Assembly (NCBI GenBank): GCA_023429995.1
Contig: JAEZCE010000026.1
Coordinates: 48,231 to 112,230 of the forward strand
DNA from: Bacillota bacterium
GTDB lineage: Bacteria; Bacillota; UBA4882; UBA8346
Direction of reading: 5' to 3'
Length of the DNA: 64,000 nt
Shown: in pieces, positions 26,201 through 35,080 of the stretch
Layout of the letters: the number at the start of each line of letters is the position of its first letter
Position numbering within the stretch: position 1 is the stretch's first letter
Notes under the pieces: model-generated
Database searches by the model: none
The model's input: the letters and a program-made list of their open reading frames with translations, nothing else
Told to the model about the DNA's origin: nothing
Made by a program: the position numbers and the translations under genes

Positions 26201-26623
26201 ATGAATTCACATTCAAGAAATCAATTTCATCCGGCTTACAAAGGTTTGAGGATTTTGGGATTAGCGATTTTCGGGTTGGTTACGGCCGTTATTTTCGGAT
26301 TGATGTTCGGCTTTTTTGTCGAACGGATTTGGAACTGGCTGATGCCGTCTCTTTTTAAATTAGGTAAAATAACCTATTGGCAAGCTTTTGCATTGGTTAT
26401 TCTGGCTAGGTTAATCTTCGGAAGTTTTGGGCACGGCCAGGGGGACGCTTATCGTCACCCCGCTCATCATCCCCGGTATGGGTATCCCCATCATTGGCGC
26501 TATTATGAATATAGGAAACGGGATATGAAGGACTGGCAATGTTATGACTTATGGTGGCGTGAGGAAGGAAAAGCCGCTTTTGAAAATTACCTCAGTCAAA
26601 AAAGTCATAAAGATGAGGAATAA
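26201..26623 (+). CDS. Small membrane protein linked to the sigma factor
   Basis: 140 residues behind a strong AGGAGG. Two hydrophobic segments (about 11-38, LGLAIFGLVTAVIFGLMFGF, and 56-72, AFALVILARLIFG) are followed by a histidine- and tyrosine-rich loop (GHGQGDAYRHPAHHPRYGYP) and a charged C-terminal helix. No known anti-sigma motif (such as zinc-finger HxxxCxxC) is seen. The tight linkage suggests function with the sigma factor; the His-rich stretch could bind metal. Both statements are inference. Confidence 0.75.
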   Translation: MNSHSRNQFHPAYKGLRILGLAIFGLVTAVIFGLMFGFFVERIWNWLMPSLFKLGKITYWQAFALVILARLIFGSFGHGQGDAYRHPAHHPRYGYPHHWRYYEYRKRDMKDWQCYDLWWREEGKAAFENYLSQKSHKDEE

Positions 26624-26645
26624 AGAAGAATCATGAATAAGAATG

Positions 26646-26678
26646 AAAAATCTGGTCTCTTTGAACGACCGGATTTTT
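26646..26678 (+). terminator. Terminator after the sigma-factor operon
   Basis: AAAAATCTGGTC pairs with GACCGGATTTTT (one G-T pair) across a 9-base loop and is followed by a T-rich tract. Confidence 0.85.
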
Positions 26679-26770
26679 ATTTTTTCCGGAATAATGCGCC
26701 GAAAAAAAATCAATAATGCTTAAAGGAACAGTAAGTTTTTCATCAATTCAAAATCAGAGGTAGCAGAGTT

Positions 26771-28252
26771 ATGAAGATATTGTTGGTGTACCCGGGCTAT
26801 CCGGATACTTTTTGGAGCTTTAAACACGCTTTGAAATTCATTGTAAAGCAGGCGACCAATCCGCCGCTGGGACTATTGACCGTGGCGGCTATGTTGCCGG
26901 TAGAATGGGAGAAGCGGCTGGTGGATATGAATACCGATGCCTTGGAGGATGGCGATCTGAAATGGGCCGATTTTGTCTTTATTAGCGCCATGGCCGTTCA
27001 AAAAGAGTCTGCCCTCAAAGTGATTGAGCGTTGTCAAAAACTTGCGGCGCCAACGGTAGCCGGAGGCCCTCTTTTTACTTCCGAGGCCGATAGTTGGGAA
27101 AATGTTGATTATTTAATTTTGAATGAGGCCGAAATCACTTTGCCGCTTTTTTTGAGCGATCTCGAAAAAGGAGTTCCCCGGCATATTTATACTTCACCCG
27201 AGTGGGCCGATGTTACCCGCTCTCCAATTCCCGATTGGCAGCTCATCAATCAGAAGAAATATGTCTCCATGTGCCTGCAGTATTCACGGGGCTGCCCTTT
27301 TGAGTGCGAATTTTGCGATATCACAGCCCTATATGGCAGGATACCCCGCACGAAAGAAAAGCGTCAAGTTTTGGCTGAGCTGGAAGCCCTTTTTAAAACG
27401 GGTTGGCGGGGGAGCGTTTTTATGGTTGACGACAACTTTATCGGAAATAAAAAGAAACTTAAAGAGGAGATTTTACCGGCAATCGGTGGTTGGATGGAAG
27501 AACATCATCATCCGTTTACATTTTATACCCAAACGTCCATTAATTTAGCGGATGATGATGAGTTAATGAAAATGATGGTGGACGTGGGCTTCGATGATGT
27601 CTTCATCGGGATTGAAACCCCCCATGAAGACAGTCTGGCTGAATGCCACAAAACCCAAAATAAGCGCCGCGATCTGGTGGGAGCGGTAAAAAAAATCCAA
27701 CATTTCGGATTGCAAGTCCAGGGTGGATTTATCGTAGGATTTGATAGCGATCCTTTGACAATCTTTGAAAAACAGATTGACTTCATCCAAAAAAGCGGTA
27801 TTGTCACCGCAATGGTCGGAATGTTGAACGTCATGAAAGGAACAAAGCTTTATCAACGCTTGAGCCAGGAGGAACGGATTATAAAAAACGGTTCGGGAAA
27901 TAATACCGATTTTTCTGTGAACTTTATCCCCAAAATGCCTTACGAAACATTGGTGAATGGTTACCGGAAAATTGTAGGTACGATTTATGCTCCGGAAGAG
28001 TTCTACCAACGGGTCAAAAATTTTCTCAGGGAGTATCAACCCTTACCAAAGAAAGTAATCCGGATTAGCTGGTGTGATATCAAAGCGTTTTTACGATCGG
28101 TCGTAGTGATTGGCGTATTGGGAAAAGAACGGGTTCAATATTGGAAATTACTGGGGTGGTCGTTGTTGAAAAGGCCGCGCTTATTTCCGCTCGCCGTAAC
28201 TTGCGCTATCTATGGCTTTCATTTTCGTAAAGTTTACGAGGGGTATATGTAA
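26771..28252 (+). CDS. B12-binding-domain radical SAM enzyme (DUF4070-type)
   Basis: 493 residues. Residues 1-150 form a cobalamin-binding-like Rossmann domain (KILLVYPGYPDTFW, PPLGLLTVAAML, VAGGPLFTSE). The radical SAM cluster is C175-x3-C179-x2-C182 (RGCPFECEFCD), with FMVDDNFIGNKK and GGFIVGFDSD typical of the class. The C-terminal region matches the domain seen in hopanoid/tetrapyrrole-type methylases and related enzymes of unassigned function. It stands alone between two terminators. Probably methylates or rearranges an unreactive carbon; the substrate is unknown. Confidence 0.87.
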   Translation: MKILLVYPGYPDTFWSFKHALKFIVKQATNPPLGLLTVAAMLPVEWEKRLVDMNTDALEDGDLKWADFVFISAMAVQKESALKVIERCQKLAAPTVAGGPLFTSEADSWENVDYLILNEAEITLPLFLSDLEKGVPRHIYTSPEWADVTRSPIPDWQLINQKKYVSMCLQYSRGCPFECEFCDITALYGRIPRTKEKRQVLAELEALFKTGWRGSVFMVDDNFIGNKKKLKEEILPAIGGWMEEHHHPFTFYTQTSINLADDDELMKMMVDVGFDDVFIGIETPHEDSLAECHKTQNKRRDLVGAVKKIQHFGLQVQGGFIVGFDSDPLTIFEKQIDFIQKSGIVTAMVGMLNVMKGTKLYQRLSQEERIIKNGSGNNTDFSVNFIPKMPYETLVNGYRKIVGTIYAPEEFYQRVKNFLREYQPLPKKVIRISWCDIKAFLRSVVVIGVLGKERVQYWKLLGWSLLKRPRLFPLAVTCAIYGFHFRKVYEGYM

Positions 28253-28334
28253 AAAAAAGTGAGAAGTTAAAAGTTTAAAGGTGAAAAATCAGGAGCCGGA
28301 ATCGTTCTGCTTTTTGGGGCATGAAATTGGCTCA

Positions 28335-28381
28335 AAAGGAAAGAGTTAGGCCTAATTGAAAGGTCCCGGCTCTTTCCTTTA
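28335..28381 (+). terminator. Terminator after the radical SAM gene
   Basis: AAAGGAAAGAG and CTCTTTCCTTT form a perfect 11-base stem, flanked by A and T tracts, so it may also end the minus-strand dapB transcript that converges here. Confidence 0.75.
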
Positions 28382-28434
28382 AATTTAACAATAGTCTTTA
28401 TCCATAGCTTTTCAATGGTTTTGTTGCTTTACTT

Positions 28435-29313
28435 TTAACTGTTAAAATTCAGATAAAGCCGGTTTGCCGCCACCCGCATGTCCCGATCCATCCGCTCAAA
28501 CAACAGCACATCTTCCATATGGAAAAACCCTTTCAAATTGCTGATAAAAGCTGCCGCTTTTAGGGCGCCTTCCGCAAAAACGACCTGGGAGTACGAACGG
28601 TGAGTGATTTCAATTTCGTCGGCTTCTCCGGCGAAGAGTACTTTATGGACCCCGATAGTCCCACCGGCCCGTATGGAGTGTATGGCTATTTCACCGGTTT
28701 CTTTTGTTTTTGAACCGTTCCGGCTTATTCTTCCTCGCGCACTAACTTTTTGGTTTTTGGCCGCTCCCTTAATAATACTGAGTTCGCTGGCAATTTTAAG
28801 GGCTGCTCCGGAAGGGGTATCTTTTTTGTTCCGATGGTAAGATTCGGTTATTTCCACATCATAATGGGGAATCAACCGGGCCATTGTTTTCACCACCGAC
28901 AGCAGTAAATTAATCCCTACCGAAATATTGGGCGCATAGACCAGTCCTACTTTGAATGTTTCCACGATTTTTTTTAACTCATAGAGTTGCATGTTATTGA
29001 ATCCGGTAGTACCTATGACCATATTAATGCCCTTCTTCGCTAAAACATAAGCGTTGCGGAGGGTGGCTTCCGGTGAGGTAAAATCGATAGCCACCTGAAA
29101 AAATTTTTGGTCGATTTCTTTATCTAAATCCTGCGCATCGGTAATAACAATATCTTGAACGCAGGGGATAAATTCGTTTAAAGACCGTCCGACCTTGGGA
29201 CTTCCTGGTTTAGCCACCACTGAAACCAAATCAAAATTCGATGAGTTCAGGATTTGTTCGGCTACAACCGATCCGGTCCTGCCTAGACCCAGTAAACATG
29301 TTTTGATAATCAT
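28435..29313 (-). CDS. dapB: 4-hydroxy-tetrahydrodipicolinate reductase homologue
   Basis: 292 residues from ATG 29313 (AAGGGGTG upstream; an in-frame ATG at 29331 would swallow this site). DapB reduces the dipicolinate precursor in the lysine and diaminopimelate pathway. Landmarks are the nucleotide loop GLGRTGSVV, MVIGTTGF, YAPNISVGINLL, KKDTPSGAAL and IHSIRAGGTIGVH. The catalytic HH pair of classical DapB reads YH (ESYHRNKKD), so activity may differ. The leader contains a c-di-AMP riboswitch (29402-29601), an unusual link between c-di-AMP and peptidoglycan precursor supply. No other diaminopimelate-pathway gene is nearby. Confidence 0.82.
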   Translation of the reverse strand: MIIKTCLLGLGRTGSVVAEQILNSSNFDLVSVVAKPGSPKVGRSLNEFIPCVQDIVITDAQDLDKEIDQKFFQVAIDFTSPEATLRNAYVLAKKGINMVIGTTGFNNMQLYELKKIVETFKVGLVYAPNISVGINLLLSVVKTMARLIPHYDVEITESYHRNKKDTPSGAALKIASELSIIKGAAKNQKVSARGRISRNGSKTKETGEIAIHSIRAGGTIGVHKVLFAGEADEIEITHRSYSQVVFAEGALKAAAFISNLKGFFHMEDVLLFERMDRDMRVAANRLYLNFNS

Positions 29314-29401
29314 AAGTACACCCCTTTTCATGAATGTTATTTTTTAATGCCATAAAAGGGAATCGGATATGACGCGCGCCTGCGCACGCACTGCCATGTT
29401 C

Positions 29402-29601
29402 ACCTCTCTTTCAACGCCTACGAGGTTAGCTGACGGGTTCGGATCGAAAGTTAACCCTATAATGTGCGGTCCCATCGATGAAACGACTCACCCGCAGATT
29501 AATTCACCCCACAAGATTGGTTCCCCCGCTTCTTAAATTCAAAGCATCCCTGAATGAATCAATACCAAAAGAGGACGCCTTCGCATAGATTCGGCGACAG
29601 C
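29402..29601 (-). ncRNA. c-di-AMP riboswitch (ydaO/yuaA leader)
   Basis: Read on the minus strand, the segment carries the conserved blocks of the ydaO class in order: GTCGCCGAATC, GGGGGAACCA, TGGGGTGAATT, and CCGTCAGCTAACCTCG followed by TAGGCG. Downstream, a GC-rich hairpin (about 29370-29390) followed by CCTTTTAT could be the expression platform. Known ydaO riboswitches turn genes off when c-di-AMP binds and usually control potassium transport or wall hydrolases. Here the next gene in the same direction is the dapB homologue. Structure assigned by eye from the conserved strings. Confidence 0.88.
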
Positions 29602-29639
29602 ATAGTTACTCGCAAAATGCGGTTTGCTGATTTACTATT

Positions 29640-29667
29640 ATTATACAATAATTCTATGTTCAGTCAA
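29640..29667 (-). promoter_or_regulatory. Promoter of the c-di-AMP riboswitch transcript
   Basis: On the minus strand TTGACT, a 16-base spacer and TATAAT lie about 40 bases upstream of the first conserved riboswitch block. Confidence 0.7.
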
Positions 29668-29923
29668 TGGTTACACATCCTGTAATTTAATGGATGGAAT
29701 AGTTCTTCTAAGCAATTGCAATCGATATTGAAACCTTACACAAAGCCGAACATGCGCGCTTGAAAGACTTTCTAATAGAAAAGTATATCATAAAGCATAA
29801 CGTTTCCCAATATTTGGCCTGAAATGCCGCAGGGAATCGAACGTTATAATACCGGTACGGGACAGGCTTTAGTTATAATGAATTAAAGCGCCCGCTCATC
29901 ATAAAATGGGGGAGAGTGCAAGT

Positions 29924-30988
29924 TTGTATTTGACACGCAACGGAAGATTTTATTTATACCTTTTGGCAGGCGTCCTTTTGATAACCGGGGCTTATATCAC
30001 GCATAATAACCGTCCCCATTTGAAGTCGGGTCATGCTGTGGAGGCGGCAACGGGATTGGGTAATTATACTGTTAAAAAAGGCGATTCCATTTTTGAGATA
30101 GCCGGTAAATTCGGCGTATCAATTTCCGCATTGCGGCATGCCAATGGTCTGGAGGATGGGGAAATAACTCCCGGACAGGTGCTGACCATTCCCAATGAGC
30201 CGTCCGGCGACTGGTATACCGTAAAAAATGGCGATACCTTGGGCGCTATTGCCGATAAATATGTTGTTGCTGTAGGCGACTTGAAAAAGATCAACGGGAT
30301 TCGGCGTGATTTGATTCTGCCCCATCAAGTGTTGGTCATTCCTTCAAAAAAAACGGCAGACGCTGAAAATACAGAAACAGTTACGGATAATCCTGTGACA
30401 ATAAGGAATACGCCGGCCCCCGAAACACAAAAAGCGCTATCCGAAGAGACAAACCGGCCATTGCGGGAAATTCTCCGGGAGCGCGGGTTTAATGGGGAAC
30501 GTTTGAATTTGGCAATTTTTATCGATAAATCCGCTCATGCGCTATCCATTTACAAGGGAAAAATTCTTTTGAAATCTTATCCCATCGAGTTAGGAGACGG
30601 TGGTTTGGCAGACAAGAAAATCAAGGGGGATCATAAAACACCGGAAGGCGATTTTTATGTGGCTGAAAAATCGATCCTTCAGCCGGCTGACCAATTTTTA
30701 GGCACCCGTTGGCTGAGGATTAGTTATCCCAATGTGGAAGATGCCGAAAGGGGCCTGCGCCAAGGTTTAATTGACCGAAATACCCATGACCAAATTATAG
30801 GGGCTTTGCGCAATAAAGATATACCGCCTCAATATACCGCCCTTGGCGGAGGAGTCGGCATTCACGGGGGAAGTTCCAAAGAACAAGGAAGCAATTGGAC
30901 CTGGGGTTGTGTTGGACTTCGAAATCAAGACGTGGAAGATTTTTTTGATTTTGTTGAAGTAGGAACGCTTATTTATATTCAACAATAA
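29924..30988 (+). CDS. LysM - L,D-transpeptidase (YkuD) wall enzyme
   Basis: 354 residues from TTG 29924, nine bases after GGGGGAG; the ATG at 29906 would place this site inside the gene. An N-terminal membrane or signal segment (GRFYLYLLAGVLLITGAYI) is followed by two LysM repeats (YTVKKGDSIFEIAGKFGVS and YTVKNGDTLGAIADKYVVA, both ending in LTIP/LVIP). The C-terminal YkuD domain has IHGGSS and the catalytic cysteine in WGCVGLRN. It anchors to peptidoglycan and forms 3-3 cross-links or attaches proteins. It is divergent from the c-di-AMP-controlled dapB gene. YkuD-type proteins are also found in spore coats. Confidence 0.9.
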   Translation: MYLTRNGRFYLYLLAGVLLITGAYITHNNRPHLKSGHAVEAATGLGNYTVKKGDSIFEIAGKFGVSISALRHANGLEDGEITPGQVLTIPNEPSGDWYTVKNGDTLGAIADKYVVAVGDLKKINGIRRDLILPHQVLVIPSKKTADAENTETVTDNPVTIRNTPAPETQKALSEETNRPLREILRERGFNGERLNLAIFIDKSAHALSIYKGKILLKSYPIELGDGGLADKKIKGDHKTPEGDFYVAEKSILQPADQFLGTRWLRISYPNVEDAERGLRQGLIDRNTHDQIIGALRNKDIPPQYTALGGGVGIHGGSSKEQGSNWTWGCVGLRNQDVEDFFDFVEVGTLIYIQQ

Positions 30989-30995
30989 AAAGATA

Positions 30996-31337
30996 TCATT
31001 CTTTTTGCAGCCATTTCTTCCAAACCTCCGGCCGGTAACCCACGGTTGCTTTGGAAGCGTTCCGAACGATCGGGGTTTTAAAAAGTAACGGGTCTGAAAG
31101 CAGTTCAGCTTCGATATTGTGAACCAGGTATTTCAGGTTGCGTTTTTGATATTGTTTTCCATCCTTATCCATCAGATTTTCCAGGGGAACCGAGGACGTA
31201 ACGCTCTTTAGTTCCCCTTTGCTTAGCCCTTTTTCAGCGAGATCGATGAATTGATATTTTAGAGCGCGTTCCTTGAAAAAACGCTCGGCTTTGCGGGTAT
31301 CCTGACATTTCTTGGTCCCAAAGATCTGGATATTCAT
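30996..31337 (-). CDS. ArsC/Spx-family thioredoxin-fold protein
   Basis: 113 residues from ATG 31337, preceded by AAGGTG. IFGTKKCQDTRKAERFF holds a single active-site-type cysteine; the CxxT arrangement (CQDT) lacks the second cysteine of Spx's CxxC. RNLKYLV and KTPIVRN match the ArsC/YffB/Spx superfamily. It may be an arsenate reductase-like or regulatory protein; the name cannot be narrowed further. It converges on the LysM gene with a 7-base gap. Confidence 0.8.
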   Translation of the reverse strand: MNIQIFGTKKCQDTRKAERFFKERALKYQFIDLAEKGLSKGELKSVTSSVPLENLMDKDGKQYQKRNLKYLVHNIEAELLSDPLLFKTPIVRNASKATVGYRPEVWKKWLQKE

Positions 31338-31487
31338 AGAAGCACCTTCCCGTATCAAAAGACATTGCGCATTAAAATGACTACTATCCAAATATTGCTT
31401 GACCCAATCCAAATAACAGCGATATAATAAATTAAATATCCATATTATATCATAAACGGATAAAAAAAATAAAATCAAAAACATTCA

Positions 31488-31586
31488 CCGATAACAGCAA
31501 ACGCAGGCGAAAGCGGCGGACGCAAAACCACGGGTCTAAAATCCAATCGATAGATAGATTCGATTAAGATAGCCGGGTTACCGAAG
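31488..31586 (+). ncRNA. c-di-GMP-I (GEMM) riboswitch upstream of cheW
   Basis: Conserved GEMM-I blocks in order: AGCAAAC, a GAAA-capped stem (CGAAAG), GGACGCAAAACCACGGGTC, TAAA, and after the variable stem ATAGCCGGGTTACCGA. An ACC...CTG/CAG...GGT hairpin ending in ATTTTTTG (31597-31632) may be the terminator platform. It is about 95 bases upstream of cheW. The single A instead of G in CAAAACC does not break the core. Confidence 0.88.
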
Positions 31587-31681
31587 GGACTCTTTTACCT
31601 GCGGCTGTTTACCAGCACTGTGGGTATTTTTTGTTTAAAGCGGATTTCTAGGACAACATATCATAAAGGAGATGGATAGTA

Positions 31682-32158
31682 ATGGAAGAAATCATCGGCG
31701 GTAAATATCTCACCTTTTCTTTGGAAACAGAAACATACGGAATACCCATTAAGACAGTGCGGGAAATCATTGGAATGCAGGAAATAACCCATGTTCCCAA
31801 AACGAAGGAGTATATTAAAGGGGTTATGAATTTACGAGGTAAAATTATCCCTGTGATTGATTTCCGGCTGAAGCTGGAAATGGAAGAGAAGGCTTATAAT
31901 GACCGGACTTGCATTATTGTCCTTGAGGTTCACCAAAACGGTAATAAACGTTTACTCGGAATTGTGGTTGATGCGGTAACCGAGGTACGCAATTTTCAAA
32001 AAGAAGAATTGGAAGCGCCGGGGTATAATACCCAAATCGAAGGCGATCTCTTGCTCGGCCTTGGTAAATCCAATGATAAAGTGATCATGATGATTAATAT
32101 CGAAAAGATCATGAGTAAGGAAGACGCGGTCAATTTTCAAAAGGCTGTCGGAGAGTGA
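31682..32158 (+). CDS. cheW: Chemotaxis coupling protein CheW
   Basis: 158 residues, the full length of CheW, which links chemoreceptors to the CheA kinase. Typical strings are KYLTFSLETETYGIPI, VREIIGMQEITHVP, YIKGVMNLRGKIIPVIDF and LGIVVDAVTEV. AAGGAGA precedes the ATG. It stands between two c-di-GMP riboswitches, its own upstream and the chemoreceptor's downstream, with a strong terminator at 32288. No cheA, cheB or cheR lies in the window, so this is a satellite CheW-receptor pair under second-messenger control. Confidence 0.93.
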   Translation: MEEIIGGKYLTFSLETETYGIPIKTVREIIGMQEITHVPKTKEYIKGVMNLRGKIIPVIDFRLKLEMEEKAYNDRTCIIVLEVHQNGNKRLLGIVVDAVTEVRNFQKEELEAPGYNTQIEGDLLLGLGKSNDKVIMMINIEKIMSKEDAVNFQKAVGE

Positions 32159-32287
32159 GTTCAGGCCATCTCATCGCAGAGAAAATGGTTTTTACTTATG
32201 CGAGACTGGATCGGAGAGCGATATCGTCGTCGTTAAGCATAAAATTAGGCGCCATTTTGAACTTTTACGACAGTTTGCCAAAAAATA

Positions 32288-32323
32288 AAAACTCTCGGTG
32301 GTTTACCATTCGAGAGTTTTTTT
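32288..32323 (+). terminator. Terminator after cheW
   Basis: AAAACTCTCG and CGAGAGTTTT form a perfect 10-base stem with a 13-base loop, followed by more T. This separates cheW from the MCP riboswitch transcript. Confidence 0.9.
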
Positions 32324-32497
32324 ATTCTTTAACGTCCCGAGAGAAGAAGATCGGATATAAAACTGTCCAAGTTTGAATCAGGGGATTGTCCTTTAAAATG
32401 AGCCGATATTTCCAGATTATTCATTGTGTTCCTTGATTAACTGATCTATAATATTAACACATATTTCCGAAAACGTTAACAAATCATTTGTAGATTT

Positions 32498-32587
32498 ACC
32501 GATAACAGCAAACGCATGCAAAAGCTGCGGACGCAAAGCCACGGGTCTAAAATCTTTTGGGATTATGACAGCCGGGTTGCCGAAGAG
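32498..32587 (+). ncRNA. c-di-GMP-I (GEMM) riboswitch upstream of the MCP gene
   Basis: Blocks: AGCAAAC, GGACGCAAAGCCACGGGTC, TAAA, ATGACAGCCGGGTTGCCGA. The first 20 bases (ACCGATAACAGCAAACGCA) are identical to the copy at 31488, so the two are recent duplicates or share strong constraint, while the variable stem differs. Confidence 0.9.
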
Positions 32588-32598
32588 ATCTTTTTTTA

Positions 32599-32634
32599 TG
32601 CCTGCTGTATAAGTATTTTGACAGCGGGCATTTT
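32599..32634 (+). terminator. Terminator platform of the MCP riboswitch
   Basis: TGCCTGCTGT and ACAGCGGGCA form a 10-base stem (one G-T), followed by TTTT. It lies 12 bases after the aptamer, where c-di-GMP binding could switch between terminated and read-through forms. Confidence 0.75.
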
Positions 32635-32744
32635 GCGTTTGTTAGGGAATGATTCCATTCGGGCTGTTCTAAACACAAAGTTTCTTTTGATGATTGACAT
32701 GGAGAAGATGATAAACGACCGGAATAGAAATAGGAGGGAACATA

Positions 32745-34298
32745 ATGAAGCAACGAACGGTAAAATTAAGTGTTCGAATTATCTTGGGTTTTGCCGGTTT
32801 AATGGTTTTATTGTTGGTCATGGCGCTGGTTACCATTATGAATATGGTTAAGATTAATGCCGAAGTACTCACAATTAGCGGTTTTCACAACCGCCAAAAT
32901 TTATTAAGCAGCATGGAAAAATCAGTAATGTCGGGATCTAAAGGATTACAAGGCGTTCTGGCCGGAGTGGATATTGAAGAAAATAAACAAGAGATGACTC
33001 AGGCTGATCAGGAATTCCAAACTTCTTTTGAGGAAGCGGAAAAAACATTTGTAACCGAACAAGGAAAGAAATTATTGGTTCAAATTAAAGAGTCGGCTGG
33101 AAAAGCTTGGCCTTTAATGAACCAAGCGCTGGAGTTAAGTTTAAATAGCGACAACGCAGAAGTAAAGGATTTCATGGCAAACCAAGTAACACCTGCCACC
33201 AAAGAATTGATTGAATACCTCCATGAGACTTTCAGTTTGGGAGAACGCAATATTCAACTGGAAATGAGTGTTGCCCAGCAGGTGTACAGCAATTCCCTGA
33301 CATTTTTGATCGTCTTGTTTTGCATATTTATGGCATCGGGAATATTTTTGGCTTATTATATTACCCGTAGCATCACCAAGCCAATGAATGCAATTACATC
33401 CCGTATTCGGGAAGGGGCGCAGCAGGTTGCGGCAGCCTCGGGACAATTATCGGCCTCGGCCGGACAGCTTTCTCAAGGCAGCACCGAGCAAGCGGCTGCT
33501 ATTGAAGAAACTTCCTCTACCCTTGAGGAGTCCGCTACCATGATGGAACAGAATTTAACAAATACAAAACAAGCGGCTCAATTGTCGGAACACGCAAAAG
33601 ATGCGGCAGACAAAGGCAATCACGAGATGCAGGAAATGATGAGTTCGATTCAGGAGATTAAGAAATCCAGCGACCAAATTGCAAAAATCATCAAAGTTAT
33701 TGATGATATAGCGTTTCAAACTAATATATTGGCTCTTAATGCGGCTATAGAGGCAGCCAGAGCGGGGGAAGCCGGAATGGGCTTTGCGGTAGTGGCTGAA
33801 GAAGTAAGGAATTTGGCTGGTAGAAGCGCACAGGCTGCCAAGGACACGACTGCCATCATCGAATCCAATATTGAACTATCCACCAAGGGTGTATCGATAG
33901 CCGGGAAAGTCCGTGAAGCCTTAAATGAGATCACGATTCAATCAAAGAAAGTTAATGAACTCATGGATGAAATCGCAGCAGCCAGCCAGGAACAATCTTT
34001 AGGAATAGAGCAGGTTAATAAATCGATAGCTCAAGTAACGGTTGTTACCCAACAAAACGCGGCCAACGCAGAGGAAAGCGCTTCAGCGGCCGAAGAACTA
34101 AACGCGCAGTCCGAGAATATGAAACAAATTGTTGAAGAGCTTTCGATGTTGGTGTATGGAACCGTCACTGCGATTAATCAAATAGGATATAGTGGGCAAA
34201 GGATTCCCAACCTGGAACAACTTCAGGGGCGACCCAAAACGAAAGTTGTTTCTCCGGAGGATGTAATTCCATTGGAGGAAGATACCCGGCACTTTTGA
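32745..34298 (+). CDS. Methyl-accepting chemotaxis protein
   Basis: 517 residues, GGAGGG before the ATG. Order: transmembrane helix (about 10-32), a four-helix-bundle-type extracytoplasmic sensor (33-185), second transmembrane helix (about 186-205), HAMP, and the cytoplasmic signalling hairpin with the invariant tip region (FAVVAEEVRNLAGRSA, near residues 345-362). It transmits ligand or energy signals to the CheA/CheW complex. Expression is set by the GEMM-I riboswitch at 32498, so c-di-GMP should tune the receptor level. It forms a separate transcription unit from cheW. Confidence 0.95.
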   Translation: MKQRTVKLSVRIILGFAGLMVLLLVMALVTIMNMVKINAEVLTISGFHNRQNLLSSMEKSVMSGSKGLQGVLAGVDIEENKQEMTQADQEFQTSFEEAEKTFVTEQGKKLLVQIKESAGKAWPLMNQALELSLNSDNAEVKDFMANQVTPATKELIEYLHETFSLGERNIQLEMSVAQQVYSNSLTFLIVLFCIFMASGIFLAYYITRSITKPMNAITSRIREGAQQVAAASGQLSASAGQLSQGSTEQAAAIEETSSTLEESATMMEQNLTNTKQAAQLSEHAKDAADKGNHEMQEMMSSIQEIKKSSDQIAKIIKVIDDIAFQTNILALNAAIEAARAGEAGMGFAVVAEEVRNLAGRSAQAAKDTTAIIESNIELSTKGVSIAGKVREALNEITIQSKKVNELMDEIAAASQEQSLGIEQVNKSIAQVTVVTQQNAANAEESASAAEELNAQSENMKQIVEELSMLVYGTVTAINQIGYSGQRIPNLEQLQGRPKTKVVSPEDVIPLEEDTRHF

Positions 34299-34341
34299 GG
34301 CGTGTCATTTTAAATTCGGAAAAGGAAATGATCAGTATATG

Positions 34342-34378
34342 AAAACTCTTGGAGCAGAAAGCGCCCGGGAGTTTTTTT
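34342..34378 (+). terminator. Terminator after the MCP gene
   Basis: AAAACTC...GAGTTTT arms with an inner GG/CC stem, followed by TTTT. Confidence 0.8.
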
Positions 34379-34580
34379 ATGAAGCCGGTAAAATGGCGCA
34401 GTATAGCAGTATCCCCGGCCCATGGTTAGGAGCCGGATGAAGTGATCCACCATGAAAATCCTGTGTCTGAATTTTTTCCATCTTTTGCACAGGGAAATTT
34501 TATGGATGTGTTTAGACAGCCTCATGATTGTCGGGGAATGGGGTATCCTAATTTCAGAAAATAAAGTGAGGAGCGAGGTA

Positions 34581-34943
34581 ATGGAACAGCAACCCCGGTA
34601 TATTGAAAACCGGCAATTTGTCGGATATGAAGAAGAAGACATTCAGCTAATCAACCAGAGAGAACGGCGCAAGTTTGATGAAAATCCAAAGATAACTGAA
34701 ATGATGCAAACAGTTGAACAAGAATCACAACAAGTGGGTCATTGGGAGGAACATTGGCTTACCATTGACCCAAACGGGAGGAGAGTGTATGCCAGGATTT
34801 ATTATACACCGGAGCATGCTTGGGCGTTAACTGCCGATGGGCGGGTGATTCGAGAAATAGACTATCCTATCGATAGGCAATTATCCAAAGAAAGTAATAA
34901 TCAAAAGGATATTTCCCGGGATGATAATGTGACGCTTCATTAA
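34581..34943 (+). CDS. Hypothetical protein
   Basis: 120 residues from ATG 34581 behind GGAGCGAGG; in-frame starts further upstream (to 34452) lack such a site. The protein is acidic and soluble with no signal peptide or membrane segment. The C-terminal half (EEHWLTIDPNGRRVYARIYYTPEHAWALTADGRVI) reads like a small beta domain. No family recognised. It lies just before the Myb/SANT-like gene in the same direction. Confidence 0.6.
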   Translation: MEQQPRYIENRQFVGYEEEDIQLINQRERRKFDENPKITEMMQTVEQESQQVGHWEEHWLTIDPNGRRVYARIYYTPEHAWALTADGRVIREIDYPIDRQLSKESNNQKDISRDDNVTLH

Positions 34944-35080
34944 GGTACAATAGAATTTATTGAATACATTTTGGATATCCGGTGAAAAATTTTGCAATTC
35001 CTAGCATAATTCATTTTACTCTGGAACACAATATGATAGAACCTAGTATTAAGGTATCTATCTTTGTAGGAGTGAAAAGG

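Noticed and set aside
29694..29826. Protein-like frame IETLHKAEHARLKDFLIEKY between dapB and the LysM gene
   Set aside because: About 36 codons with no start codon and a stop just upstream; possibly a remnant but not supportable.
32155..32376. Frame of 73 codons after cheW
   Set aside because: It spans the strong terminator at 32288-32323 and has no independent ribosome binding site.
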